Below are positions 33,061 to 41,541 of a stretch of 64,000 bases of DNA, one piece after another. The position numbers were made by a program, and so were the translations under genes. The notes under the pieces are model-generated. The model was given only the letters and a program-made list of their open reading frames with translations. It had not been told where the DNA came from and made no database searches. The stretch is from Actinomadura sp. KC06 (GTDB taxonomy: Bacteria > Actinomycetota > Actinomycetes > Streptosporangiales > Streptosporangiaceae): positions 1 to 64,000 of the forward strand of contig NZ_SMKT01000025.1 of assembly GCF_004348735.1 (NCBI RefSeq). The letters run 5' to 3'. How positions within the stretch are numbered: position 1 is the first letter of the stretch; every line of letters begins with the position of its first letter.

Positions 33061-35670
33061 TCACCTCCTTTCGGGCTGGATAGAGGTGGCCGCCGTGAGG
33101 GTTCCCACGGGGAGCTCATCGGACTGAGTGGAGCGAACAGGGGGGTCGTCCCCCCACTGGAGCCCGGTCGGCCGGAAGAACGGGAGGCCGGGGGCCGGGT
33201 CGTGGAGCGCCGCGCCCAGGGCCAGCAGGACGCCGGCGGTGCCGGTCGCCAGGTCCATCGACAGGCGGTACATGTGCTCGCCCGGGAACGCGAGCCCGTC
33301 GCCGTACGGCAGCGCGTGCCAGGCCAGGTCGCGGACGTGCCCCGCGACCCGCGGGTCGTCGCGGCCGTGGCGGGCCAGGTAGAGCAGCATCCCGGCGCGC
33401 CCGCCGAACAGGCTCGGCTGCGCGTAGTACCGCGACATCGCGGCGACGCGGATCGCGCGACGCGCCTCCTCGAACTCCTCGTCGGAGCGGAGCGCGAGGT
33501 ACTCGTCCAGGACGAGGCCGATCCCGACGCTGCCGCGGCCGAGGTACGGGAACACCCGGTTGCCCTGGTCGACGTGCAGCGCGCCGTTGTGGTCGGTGAC
33601 GCAGGCGGCGAGGTCGCGGCGCAGCGCGGCCGCGGCGTGGTCGAGCAGGGCCGCGTCGCCGGTCCGCTCGTAGGACCGGATGAACATCAGCGCCGCGCCC
33701 GCGCCGCCGTGCATCAGGCCGGGGCGGGCGCTCGGGCCGTCCGCGGCGTGCGACAGGCGCTCGGCCACGATCTCGGCGGCGCGGCGCGCGTCGTCGTGCA
33801 GGGACGTCTCGCCGGTGGTGTCGGCGAGGTCGTCCAGGGCGAGCGCCATGCCGGGCAGCCCGCCGTACAGGTCGTCGCCGAGCCGCTCCCACCGCTCGTT
33901 CAGGCAGTGGCCCGCCGCGGTGAGCGCGTCCTCGCTCCGGCCGAGGCGGGCGAGGACGTACGCGGCTCCGAGCAGCCCGTCGTACAGGCCGATGCCGGTG
34001 CCGCGCTTCGGGTCGGCGGCCCGCGCGGCCAGCCACTCCTCGTGCGCGGGGAGGCGGCCGGCGCCCGTCGCGCCCAGCGCGTACAGGACGCCCGCGGCGC
34101 CGTGCGCGAGCCCGAGCGACGCGCCGTCGAACTGCTCCGGGTCGCCCGGGAACAGCCGGTCGGCGCGGTCCAGGGTCGCGCTCGCGCGGATCGACCGCGA
34201 CAGCGACTCCCTGGCGCGTTCCCAGCCCCGCGCGTCCGGGACGAACCCGGGCGCGGCCACCGGCTCGGCGCCCCGCGTGATCCGCTCCACCGCCTCGTCG
34301 AGGAACGGCCGCGGCACCGGGAAGTTGGCGGCGATCAGGTCGGCGAGCTGCGGCGCCTTGCCCCGGTCGATGACGAACAGCGTGGTCAGCGGGACGAACA
34401 GCGCCAGCCGCAGGCACGCCAGGCTGTAGAGGTCGACCTCGGCGCCGCGCCGGTCGGGCGGGGCGAGGAACGCCGGGTTGGCGAGGGTCTGCCGGCCGCC
34501 GTCGGACGCGGGCGCCGCCGTCTCGAAGTCGATCAGCGCGGCGGAGTCGTCCGGGCGGACCATGACGTTGAACATGTGCAGGTCGTTGAACACGACGCCG
34601 CGCTCGTGGATCGCGGCGACCACCCGCTCGACGCCCTCGTGGACGCGCAGCGCCCATTCGGTGTAGGCGGCGGTCTTTTCCGGGTCAGGGTCGGGATCGA
34701 GCATCGGATGCCGTTCCGCGAAGAACGTGTTGAGCGTCCGCCCCTCGATGAACTCCTGCACGAGGAAATGGTGCTCGCCGAGCGTGAACCAGTCGAGTGC
34801 GGCGGGCACGCCGTCGATTCCGTCGAGTTTCCGGAGAACGTCGCGTTCCCGTTCGATGCGCGTTACCGCGTCCGCTCCGTCGGCGGCGAGGCCGGCGTGG
34901 GGGCGTCCCTCTTTCAGGACGACCTTCCGTCCGGAACGGGTATCGGTCGCCTCATAAACGCCCCCGCCGTTGGAGAAATGCAGGGCCTTGGTGATCTGGT
35001 ACGGCAGATCGGTCGTCGTCGTCGCGCCGCGCGCCTTGAGATGCGGCTCCAGGCAGGCCGGGACGGTCACCCATCCGGGGACGGAGAAGACCGGCTCGCG
35101 GCGGTCGGGCACCAGTTCCCCGTCGCCGTTCTCCAGCGCGGGGACGAGCTTGCCCTTCTCGTCCAGGCAGCGCCGCTCGGCGAAGCCGCCGTACCTGACG
35201 TGCAGCGGCCCGTCGCCTATGCGCAGGTCACTGAGGATGTAGGGGCCGGGCAGGCCGTTCAGCCGGGCGCCGAGCTCGGCCAGGACGCGCTCCAGCTCGC
35301 GCTCGTCCTCGGGGTAGATCGTGACGAGCTTCCCGCTCGCCCCGCGCGGCGCGTACTTGGCGTTCCGCATCCGGAGCGTGCCCGGGCCGCGCAGGTGCTT
35401 GAACTCGATGTCGTTGTCGACGCAGTACTCCCAGGCGCCGGAAAGGATCTCCGCGGCGCTTTCCGCACACCCGGAGACATGCACTTTCCAGCCCTGGAGG
35501 GGAGCGCGGCTCTGCGGCGGATCGTAGACGACCCACTCGTCGCCGAAAATCTGCTCCCAGCCCGCCGGAAGGTCACGTTGAGTGATTTCGAAGTCCGTGC
35601 GGCGGGTGACGGGTGGCGCATCGTAGAACAGCTTGTCCGCGAGGCAGTAAAGCTCATACCCCTTGTCCAC
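33061..35670 (-). CDS. lanKC: Class III lanthipeptide synthetase LanKC
   Basis: 869 residues from GTG 35670 behind AAGGGA. The N-terminus MDKGYELYCLADKLFYD is typical of RamC/AmfT. Residues 1 to about 200 form the lyase region, about 220-480 a Ser/Thr kinase-like domain (VVLKEGRPHAG lysine, GVVFNDLHMFNVMV catalytic loop, LIDFETA metal site) and about 500-869 a LanC-like cyclase. The zinc-binding CHG of class I/II/IV cyclases is replaced by LMHGGAG, so the cyclase is the zinc-less class III form. It phosphorylates and eliminates serines of the adjacent precursor and closes the rings. Its stop codon overlaps the precursor's ribosome site, which couples synthesis of the two. Confidence 0.95.
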   Translation of the reverse strand: MDKGYELYCLADKLFYDAPPVTRRTDFEITQRDLPAGWEQIFGDEWVVYDPPQSRAPLQGWKVHVSGCAESAAEILSGAWEYCVDNDIEFKHLRGPGTLRMRNAKYAPRGASGKLVTIYPEDERELERVLAELGARLNGLPGPYILSDLRIGDGPLHVRYGGFAERRCLDEKGKLVPALENGDGELVPDRREPVFSVPGWVTVPACLEPHLKARGATTTTDLPYQITKALHFSNGGGVYEATDTRSGRKVVLKEGRPHAGLAADGADAVTRIERERDVLRKLDGIDGVPAALDWFTLGEHHFLVQEFIEGRTLNTFFAERHPMLDPDPDPEKTAAYTEWALRVHEGVERVVAAIHERGVVFNDLHMFNVMVRPDDSAALIDFETAAPASDGGRQTLANPAFLAPPDRRGAEVDLYSLACLRLALFVPLTTLFVIDRGKAPQLADLIAANFPVPRPFLDEAVERITRGAEPVAAPGFVPDARGWERARESLSRSIRASATLDRADRLFPGDPEQFDGASLGLAHGAAGVLYALGATGAGRLPAHEEWLAARAADPKRGTGIGLYDGLLGAAYVLARLGRSEDALTAAGHCLNERWERLGDDLYGGLPGMALALDDLADTTGETSLHDDARRAAEIVAERLSHAADGPSARPGLMHGGAGAALMFIRSYERTGDAALLDHAAAALRRDLAACVTDHNGALHVDQGNRVFPYLGRGSVGIGLVLDEYLALRSDEEFEEARRAIRVAAMSRYYAQPSLFGGRAGMLLYLARHGRDDPRVAGHVRDLAWHALPYGDGLAFPGEHMYRLSMDLATGTAGVLLALGAALHDPAPGLPFFRPTGLQWGDDPPVRSTQSDELPVGTLTAATSIQPERR

Positions 35671-35738
35671 GGCGGCATTCCCTTCTGCGCGCGCCGACCC
35701 GTTTGGCGCTCACAAAGGAAAGGTTTCCAGTCCGAACA

Positions 35739-35767
35739 GGTATAGGCCAGTAGCGGGAATAACGAAT
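35739..35767 (-). promoter_or_regulatory. Candidate lanthipeptide operon promoter
   Basis: A TATACC -10 (35744-35739) is 17 bases from ATTCGT (35767-35762), a poor -35. Such a promoter would need an activator, which fits the RamR-like regulator at 28900. The region between 35671 and 35859 holds no gene. Confidence 0.25.
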
Positions 35768-35859
35768 GACCCGTGAAGAACTACCGTCCGGCGTGTGCGC
35801 GCGTCACGGTACCGGCGCGCCACCGGCGGCGGGACGGGCGGGAAGGGGGAGGAGGGCGC

Positions 35860-38820
35860 TCAGCCGAGGCCTTCGCGGTGCGCGACGGCGGCGGCCTGGG
35901 TGCGGCTGGCGACGTTCAGCTTGGCGAGGATGTTGGAGACGTGGACGCTCGCCGTCTTCGGGGAGATGAACAGCCGCGCCGCGATCTCCCGGTTGCCGAG
36001 CCCGTCCGCGACCAGCTTCAGGACCTCGCGCTCCCGCCCGGTCAGGGAGCCGAGCGGCCCGGACGAGGCCGGGCCGGACGAGCCCGGGGCGGGCGCCCCG
36101 CCGGCGGGCCCGAGCCGGGCGCGGGTCCCGAGGTCGCGCAGCGCGGCCAGCAGCGGCTCCGCGCCGAGCCGCGCGGCGGTCTCGGCGGCCGACCGCCACT
36201 CCGCCGCGGCCGCGTCCCGGTCGCCGTTCTCGGCGAGCGCCTCGGCCAGCCGCCACCGCGACCGCGCCACCTCGTAGACGAACCCGCCGCCCGGGTCGCC
36301 GTAGGTGAACAGGTCGGTCGCCTTCCGCCACAGGTCCACGTCGTGGACGCCGTCCACGCGGCGCCGCTCGGCCTCCGCGCGGGCCAGCCAGGCGTGCCCT
36401 TCGAGCCCGAGCCAGGCGCGGGGCAGCCCGTCGGTGTTGACCGTGAAGACCGTCTTGGCGCGGCGCAGCAGCTCGTCGGCCGCCTCCGCCGCCGCCCGCA
36501 CCGCGCCGTCGTCCCCGGCGGCGCGAGCGCGGGCGGCGATCTCGGCGTGCGCCCACAGCCCCGTCGCCGCGAGCCGGATCGCGCCGTCCGTCTCGCCGTA
36601 GATGGTGCCGAGGACGTGCCCGACGTGCTCGACCGCCGCGTGCGGATCGCCGCACCACACGGCGTGCTCGGCCGCGAGGCCCCGCGCGAGGTAGTTGAGG
36701 AAGAGGTCCTCGCCCCACTGCGGCTCGATCCACCGCAGCCGCTCGTCCGCGCGCGGCGTGCCCTGCGCGACCTCGACGAACAGCGCGTACGCGGAGATCT
36801 GCGCCTCCGCCGGCCGGACGACCTGGACGGCGAACTCGTCGGCGAGCCGGTTCGCCTCGGCCCAGTTCCCGGTCGTGTAGTGGATCAGGTACCGCAGGGA
36901 CCGCATGATGATGCCGTACGTGCTCCACCGCAGGCCCTTGTCCAGGACGAACCGCACGCCCGCGTCGGCGGCCCGCGCCGCGCCCGCGAGGTCGCCGCGG
37001 TCGAACATCGTCCGGGCGTGGTGGTACCTGGCGCGCACCGCCGCCTGCGGGCTGTCGCCGGCCGCGTCCGCCAGGTCGCGGGCCCGCGCGAACACCTCCG
37101 CCACCCCCGAGTCGGCCTCCCGCGACTCCCGCCACAGCCCGAGCGTGACCAGCAGCGCCGCCTCGGCGCCGGAGATCCCGGCGGCGCGGGCCTCCGCGAC
37201 GGACTTCTCCGCGAACTCCGGCATCTCGCCGTCCGGGTCCCGGTAGAGCAGCGAGCGGGCGTAGGTCGCGAGCGCCCAGGCGCGCTCGGGCGCGGCCGGG
37301 TCGTCCGCCAGCATCGCCACCGCCTCCCGCGCGGTCGCCTGCGACTCCTCGTCCTCGTCGATGTTGCCCAGATGGGTCGCCAGCTGCTCGCGGATCTCGG
37401 CGCCGAGCCGCAGGTCCGCCGGGTCGGCGGCGTCCAGCAGGCGGCGGAGCCGGTGCACCGCGCGCCGCGGCTCCCCGGCCCGCGCCGACTCCCTCGCCGC
37501 CGTCAGGGACAGCCGCATCCGGGTGGCCCCCGCCGCGGCCTCCGGGTCGGGGACCGCGTCCCACAGCTCCAGCGCCCGCTCGTAGTGCTCGAACGCTTCG
37601 GCCGGCGCGCCGAGCCGCCCCGCCTCCCGTCCCGCCCGGACGGACGCGGCGAACGCGGCGGGCAGGTCGTGCGCGGCGAGGCTGTGGTGGGCCAGCTCCG
37701 CCGCGGACCCGCGCGTCCCGTCGGGGAGATCGGCGAGCAGCCGCGCGAAGTCGGCGTGCAGCCGGGTCCGCTCGCCGGGCAGCAGGTCGGCGTAGACGGC
37801 CTCGCGGAGCAGCGCGTGCCGGAACGTGTACCCGGTCCCGGACGGGACGAGCAGCTGGTGCGACACGACCTCGCGGAGCGCCTCGCCGACCTCGGCCTCG
37901 TCCAGGCCGGACACGCGGCGGGCCAGCTCGTCGTCGATGCGGCGCCCGGCGACCGCCGCGACCCGCACGACGCGCTGCCCGGCGTCCGACAGCCGCTCCA
38001 TCCGCGACAGCAGCAGGTCAGCGAGCCCGGACGGCAGCTCCGCCGGCTCGCCGGGGGCGTCGAGCCCGGCCGAGTACAGCTCGGCGGCGTAGAACGGGTT
38101 CCCCTCCGACCGGCGGTGCACCCGCTCGACGGCCTCCGCCGTCACCGGCGCGGCCCCGCGGGACAGCTCGGCGAGGTACTCCGCGGTCTCGCCCGGCCCG
38201 AACGGGGCGACCGGGACGCCGGTCACGTTCGGCAGCCGCAGCAGCTCCGCCACCACCGGCCGCAGCGGATGCCGCCGGTGCAGGTCGTCCGACCGGTACG
38301 TGCCGACGAGGCACACCCGCTCGCGCTGCAGGACGCGGCAGAGGAACGTCAGCAGATGCCGGGTGGAGCGGTCGGCCCAGTGCAGGTCTTCCAGGACGAG
38401 CAGGACGGGCCGCTCCTGCCCCAGCTCGCCGAGCAGCCCGAGCGCCGCCCCGAACAGCTGCTGCTGGCCGAGCTCCGCCACCGATCCGGGGTCGGCGCCG
38501 CTGTCGGGCAGCAGGCGTCCGAGCACCGGGCGGGCGTCGAGGGCGGCGCGGACCGCGTCCGACTCGGGGGCGCCGGCGTGGGCGGCCGTCCAGAGCGCGT
38601 CCGCGAGCGGCAGGTACGGCATGCTCTCGCCCAGCTCGGCGCACTGCCCCACGAGCACGGCGAAGCCGTCGTCGCGGGCGGCGCGGGTCAGCGCGGACAC
38701 CAGATGCGACTTCCCCACGCCCGCGTCCCCGCTGACCAGCACGGCCCCGGCGCCGCCCGCGGCCGCCCGCGCCAGCGCGGCCCTCAGCTCCGCGAACTCG
38801 GCCGCCCTGCCGATCAGCAC
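35860..38820 (-). CDS. LAL-type LuxR-family transcriptional regulator
   Basis: 986 residues from GTG 38820. The N-terminal NTPase has Walker A VLVSGDAGVGKSHL and Walker B VLLVLEDLHWADRS; a long helical/TPR-like middle region covers about 350-900; the C-terminus carries the LuxR helix-turn-helix LTGREREVLKLVADGLG...SVHVSNILAKLNVASRTQA. Large ATP-binding LuxR (LAL) regulators typically activate secondary-metabolism or catabolic operons. It lies directly upstream of the lanthipeptide synthetase on the same strand, so it is a candidate second regulator of that locus, though it may instead control other genes. Confidence 0.9.
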   Translation of the reverse strand: MLIGRAAEFAELRAALARAAAGGAGAVLVSGDAGVGKSHLVSALTRAARDDGFAVLVGQCAELGESMPYLPLADALWTAAHAGAPESDAVRAALDARPVLGRLLPDSGADPGSVAELGQQQLFGAALGLLGELGQERPVLLVLEDLHWADRSTRHLLTFLCRVLQRERVCLVGTYRSDDLHRRHPLRPVVAELLRLPNVTGVPVAPFGPGETAEYLAELSRGAAPVTAEAVERVHRRSEGNPFYAAELYSAGLDAPGEPAELPSGLADLLLSRMERLSDAGQRVVRVAAVAGRRIDDELARRVSGLDEAEVGEALREVVSHQLLVPSGTGYTFRHALLREAVYADLLPGERTRLHADFARLLADLPDGTRGSAAELAHHSLAAHDLPAAFAASVRAGREAGRLGAPAEAFEHYERALELWDAVPDPEAAAGATRMRLSLTAARESARAGEPRRAVHRLRRLLDAADPADLRLGAEIREQLATHLGNIDEDEESQATAREAVAMLADDPAAPERAWALATYARSLLYRDPDGEMPEFAEKSVAEARAAGISGAEAALLVTLGLWRESREADSGVAEVFARARDLADAAGDSPQAAVRARYHHARTMFDRGDLAGAARAADAGVRFVLDKGLRWSTYGIIMRSLRYLIHYTTGNWAEANRLADEFAVQVVRPAEAQISAYALFVEVAQGTPRADERLRWIEPQWGEDLFLNYLARGLAAEHAVWCGDPHAAVEHVGHVLGTIYGETDGAIRLAATGLWAHAEIAARARAAGDDGAVRAAAEAADELLRRAKTVFTVNTDGLPRAWLGLEGHAWLARAEAERRRVDGVHDVDLWRKATDLFTYGDPGGGFVYEVARSRWRLAEALAENGDRDAAAAEWRSAAETAARLGAEPLLAALRDLGTRARLGPAGGAPAPGSSGPASSGPLGSLTGREREVLKLVADGLGNREIAARLFISPKTASVHVSNILAKLNVASRTQAAAVAHREGLG

Positions 38821-38904
38821 AAATATGCCCCTTCCGGTCACCAGCCAGTATCCCACCTGGCGGGACGTGACCAGGCCGGGCGCTGGAGCGGGTCAGACGT
38901 GAAC

Positions 38905-38936
38905 GGGCCCCGGATCCGGGGAGGGATCCAGGGCCC
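38905..38936. terminator. Terminator after the glycosyltransferase gene
   Basis: GGGCCCCGGATCC (38905-38917) pairs with GGATCCAGGGCCC (38924-38936) with one mismatch and a six-base loop. It lies 14 bases downstream of the minus-strand glycosyltransferase stop and separates it from the LAL regulator. Confidence 0.75.
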
Positions 38937-38950
38937 GCAAGGCGGGGCGG

Positions 38951-40216
38951 TCAGCCGGCCAGGGCGGGGGTTCGGCCGGTGTCGTGCTCCGCCTCGTCCT
39001 CCTCGACCGCCTCCGTCTCCGGTTCGGGCTCGGCGGGCAGGACGCGCTGGTACGCGCGGAGCGTCTCGGCGGCGATCCGCTCCAGGGAGTACCGGGAGCG
39101 GGCGCGGTCGGCGGCGGCGATCGAGTAGCCGTGGAGGGTGGTCTCCTCGGTGAGCAGGTGCCGGATGGTGCGGCCGATCACGACGGGCCGTCCCGCCGGG
39201 ACGTGCACGCCGGTGATGTGGTCGAGCACCTCGTCGGCGTTCCCGCCCGCGGGGGTCGCGACGACGGGGACGCCGCAGGCCATCGCCTCCAGCGGCACCG
39301 CCGGGCACGGCTGGTGCGGGGTCAGGCACAGCGCGAGGCTCGCCGTCCGCAGCAGCTTCGGCAGCGCCTTGCGGGGCAGCCGGCCCAGGAAGATCACCCG
39401 GTCGTTGACGTGCAGCTCCTTCGCGAGCAGCACCAGCCGGTGCACGACGGGGTCGTTCTCCAGCTCCTCGCGCGCCGGGCCGCCGGCGACGGCGAGCTCT
39501 GCGTTCGGGACGTGCACCAGCGCGCGCAGCGCGGTGGCGACGTCCCCGGCCTCCAGATCGCTGCAGATCATCACGAGCCGGCGCCGGTCGCCGCGCGGCA
39601 TGGCCGGGCCGACCTGCGCGAACTGCTCGCCGTCCACCCCGTAGGGGACGACGGACACGCTCGGCCGCGGCACGCCCATCCGGACGAGCGCGCCGGCCTC
39701 CTCCGCATGCCCGGCCAGCACGACGTCGGCGTCCCGCGCGATGGCCTTCTCCAGCCGGTCGCGGTGCGGGTGCACCCGGTTCCCGGCGCGGCGCTCGGCG
39801 GCGGCCACGCCGTGGTAGCTCTGCGCGAACGGGATGCCGAGCTCGCGGGCGACGGCGCAGGCGGCGAGCCCGCCGACCCAGCCGTGCGCGTGGACGATGT
39901 CGGGGCGCCCGGCCCCGGACCAGCGGCGGCGCAGCCCGTCGGCGAAGTCGCGGACGTGCTTCAGCAGCTCGTCGTCGGAGAGCGGGCGGGCGGGCCCGGC
40001 GTCGAGATGGACGAGCGCGGCGCCCGGCGCGAGCCTGACCCGGGCGCGGGCGGCCTTGTCCTGACGCCGGGCGTAGACCGTGACCTGGTTCGGCTTCCCG
40101 TCGGCGGAAAGGGGACGGGTGAGCGAACGAGCGAGATCCCGGACGTGGACTGACTCCAGGTGTTCGCCGTCAAGGTCGGAGGCGGACACGAGAGCGATGT
40201 TCAACGGGCGGTGCAT
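38951..40216 (-). CDS. Family 4 glycosyltransferase
   Basis: 421 residues from ATG 40216, GGAGG about seven bases upstream. It has the GT-B double Rossmann layout: DIVHAHGWVGGLAACAVA in the N-terminal half, VVPYGVDGEQFAQVGP, and the C-terminal nucleotide-sugar region PLEAMACGVPVVATPAGGNADEV. The C-terminal tail is acidic. The acceptor is unknown; an unusual point is the absence of neighbouring cell-envelope genes. Confidence 0.9.
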   Translation of the reverse strand: MHRPLNIALVSASDLDGEHLESVHVRDLARSLTRPLSADGKPNQVTVYARRQDKAARARVRLAPGAALVHLDAGPARPLSDDELLKHVRDFADGLRRRWSGAGRPDIVHAHGWVGGLAACAVARELGIPFAQSYHGVAAAERRAGNRVHPHRDRLEKAIARDADVVLAGHAEEAGALVRMGVPRPSVSVVPYGVDGEQFAQVGPAMPRGDRRRLVMICSDLEAGDVATALRALVHVPNAELAVAGGPAREELENDPVVHRLVLLAKELHVNDRVIFLGRLPRKALPKLLRTASLALCLTPHQPCPAVPLEAMACGVPVVATPAGGNADEVLDHITGVHVPAGRPVVIGRTIRHLLTEETTLHGYSIAAADRARSRYSLERIAAETLRAYQRVLPAEPEPETEAVEEDEAEHDTGRTPALAG

Positions 40217-40384
40217 GGCGGATCCTCCGGGACAACACAGGGGAAGCACGGAGGTATCTGCGTCGTAGACACCTGCTTGGCCAGTTTCCTATCCGGCCGC
40301 AGCTCCCGTCAAACCTCGCGAATCGGATCTCCCGCCCCGTCCGGCCCGCCGCACCGCCCCCGACCAGGGTGGATACTGGAAGTG

Positions 40385-40993
40385 ATGGACGACGAACCGC
40401 TCTGGTACGTGGCCTACGGATCGAACCTCTACCGGGAGAGGTTCCGCTGCTACCTGTCCGGCGGCCGTCCGCGCGGCGGCGCCCGCCACTACCCGGGCTG
40501 CCGCGACCCCCGTCCCGCCCGCGCCGAGGCGTCGATCACGGTGCCCGGCGGGATCTACTTCGGGTACACGTCCCTGGTCTGGGGCGGCGGGATGGCGTTC
40601 TACGACCCCGCCCTCCCCGGCCGCGCCGCCGCGAGGGCCTACCTCCTGACCCGGCGCCAGTTCTGCGACGTCCTGTCTCAGGAGATGCGCCGCGACGCCG
40701 GCGCCGACCACGACCTGTCCGAGGCGATCGCCCGCGGCCGCCAGCGCCTCGGCCCGGGGCGCTACGAGACCGTCCTCAAGGTCGGGGAGCGCGCCGGGCA
40801 CCCCATGCTCACGTTCACCTCCCCCGAACCGCACCCGCCGAACGCGCCGACGGCCGCGTACCTCACGATGCTCGGCAACGGCCTGCGCGAGGCGCACGGC
40901 TGGTCCGCCGAACGCGCCGCCGCCTACCTGGCCGCCCGCCCCGGCGCCCACGGAACCTGGACGTCCACGGACATCACCGCCCTTCTCGGCTAA
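40385..40993 (+). CDS. Gamma-glutamylcyclotransferase-like protein
   Basis: 202 residues from ATG 40385. The fold signature WYVAYGSNLYRERF near the start is the substrate-binding loop of gamma-glutamylcyclotransferase-like (BtrG/AIG2) proteins. The later stretch GGRYETVLKVG-type sequence follows. I do not see the canonical catalytic glutamate with confidence, so the activity is uncertain. Divergent from the glycosyltransferase. Confidence 0.7.
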   Translation: MDDEPLWYVAYGSNLYRERFRCYLSGGRPRGGARHYPGCRDPRPARAEASITVPGGIYFGYTSLVWGGGMAFYDPALPGRAAARAYLLTRRQFCDVLSQEMRRDAGADHDLSEAIARGRQRLGPGRYETVLKVGERAGHPMLTFTSPEPHPPNAPTAAYLTMLGNGLREAHGWSAERAAAYLAARPGAHGTWTSTDITALLG

Positions 40994-41003
40994 GTTCGGG
41001 CCC

Positions 41004-41459
41004 ATGAACGCCGGTGACGTCGTCGACGACTTCGAACTGCCCGACGAGACGGGCGAGCCCCGCACGCTGACCGCTCTGCTGGAGAAGGGCCCGGTCGTCC
41101 TGTTCTTCTACCCGGCCGCGATGACCCCCGGCTGCACCGCCGAGGCCTGCCATTTCCGCGACCTGGTCGCCGAGCTCGCCGCCGCCGGCGCCCACCCGGT
41201 CGGCATCAGCGCCGACCCGGTCGCCAAGCAGAAGGAGTTCGCCGACAAGCACTCCCTCGGCTACCCGCTGCTGTCCGACCCGTCCGGCGAGGTCCGCGCC
41301 CGCTTCGGCGTCAAGCGCGGCATCGCCCTCATGCCGACCAAGCGCCAGACCTTCGTCATCGGCACCGACCGCCGCGTCCTCACCGTCGTCAAGAGCGAGA
41401 TCCGCATGAACGCCCACGCCGACAAGGCGCTGGAGGCCCTGCGTCAGCGCACGTCCTGA
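41004..41459 (+). CDS. bcp: Peroxiredoxin (BCP/PrxQ type)
   Basis: 151 residues from ATG 41004, ten bases after the GGCT-like gene, so the two are probably cotranscribed. VVLFFYPAAMTPGCTAEACHFRD contains the peroxidatic Cys44 and resolving Cys49 five residues apart, the BCP/PrxQ arrangement. It reduces peroxides with thioredoxin as reductant (family knowledge). Confidence 0.93.
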   Translation: MNAGDVVDDFELPDETGEPRTLTALLEKGPVVLFFYPAAMTPGCTAEACHFRDLVAELAAAGAHPVGISADPVAKQKEFADKHSLGYPLLSDPSGEVRARFGVKRGIALMPTKRQTFVIGTDRRVLTVVKSEIRMNAHADKALEALRQRTS

Positions 41460-41541
41460 AGCACCGGCGGTCTCCGCTCACTGCGTCCGAGTGCCCTGTC
41501 CGGCGGGCGGCCTTCGTGGTGCCCGGCACCCGTTTCGGGGG

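Noticed and set aside
41519-41531. GGTGCC-C-GGCACC short palindrome between convergent peroxiredoxin and hydrolase genes
   Set aside because: Too short to claim as a terminator; could form by chance at this base composition.
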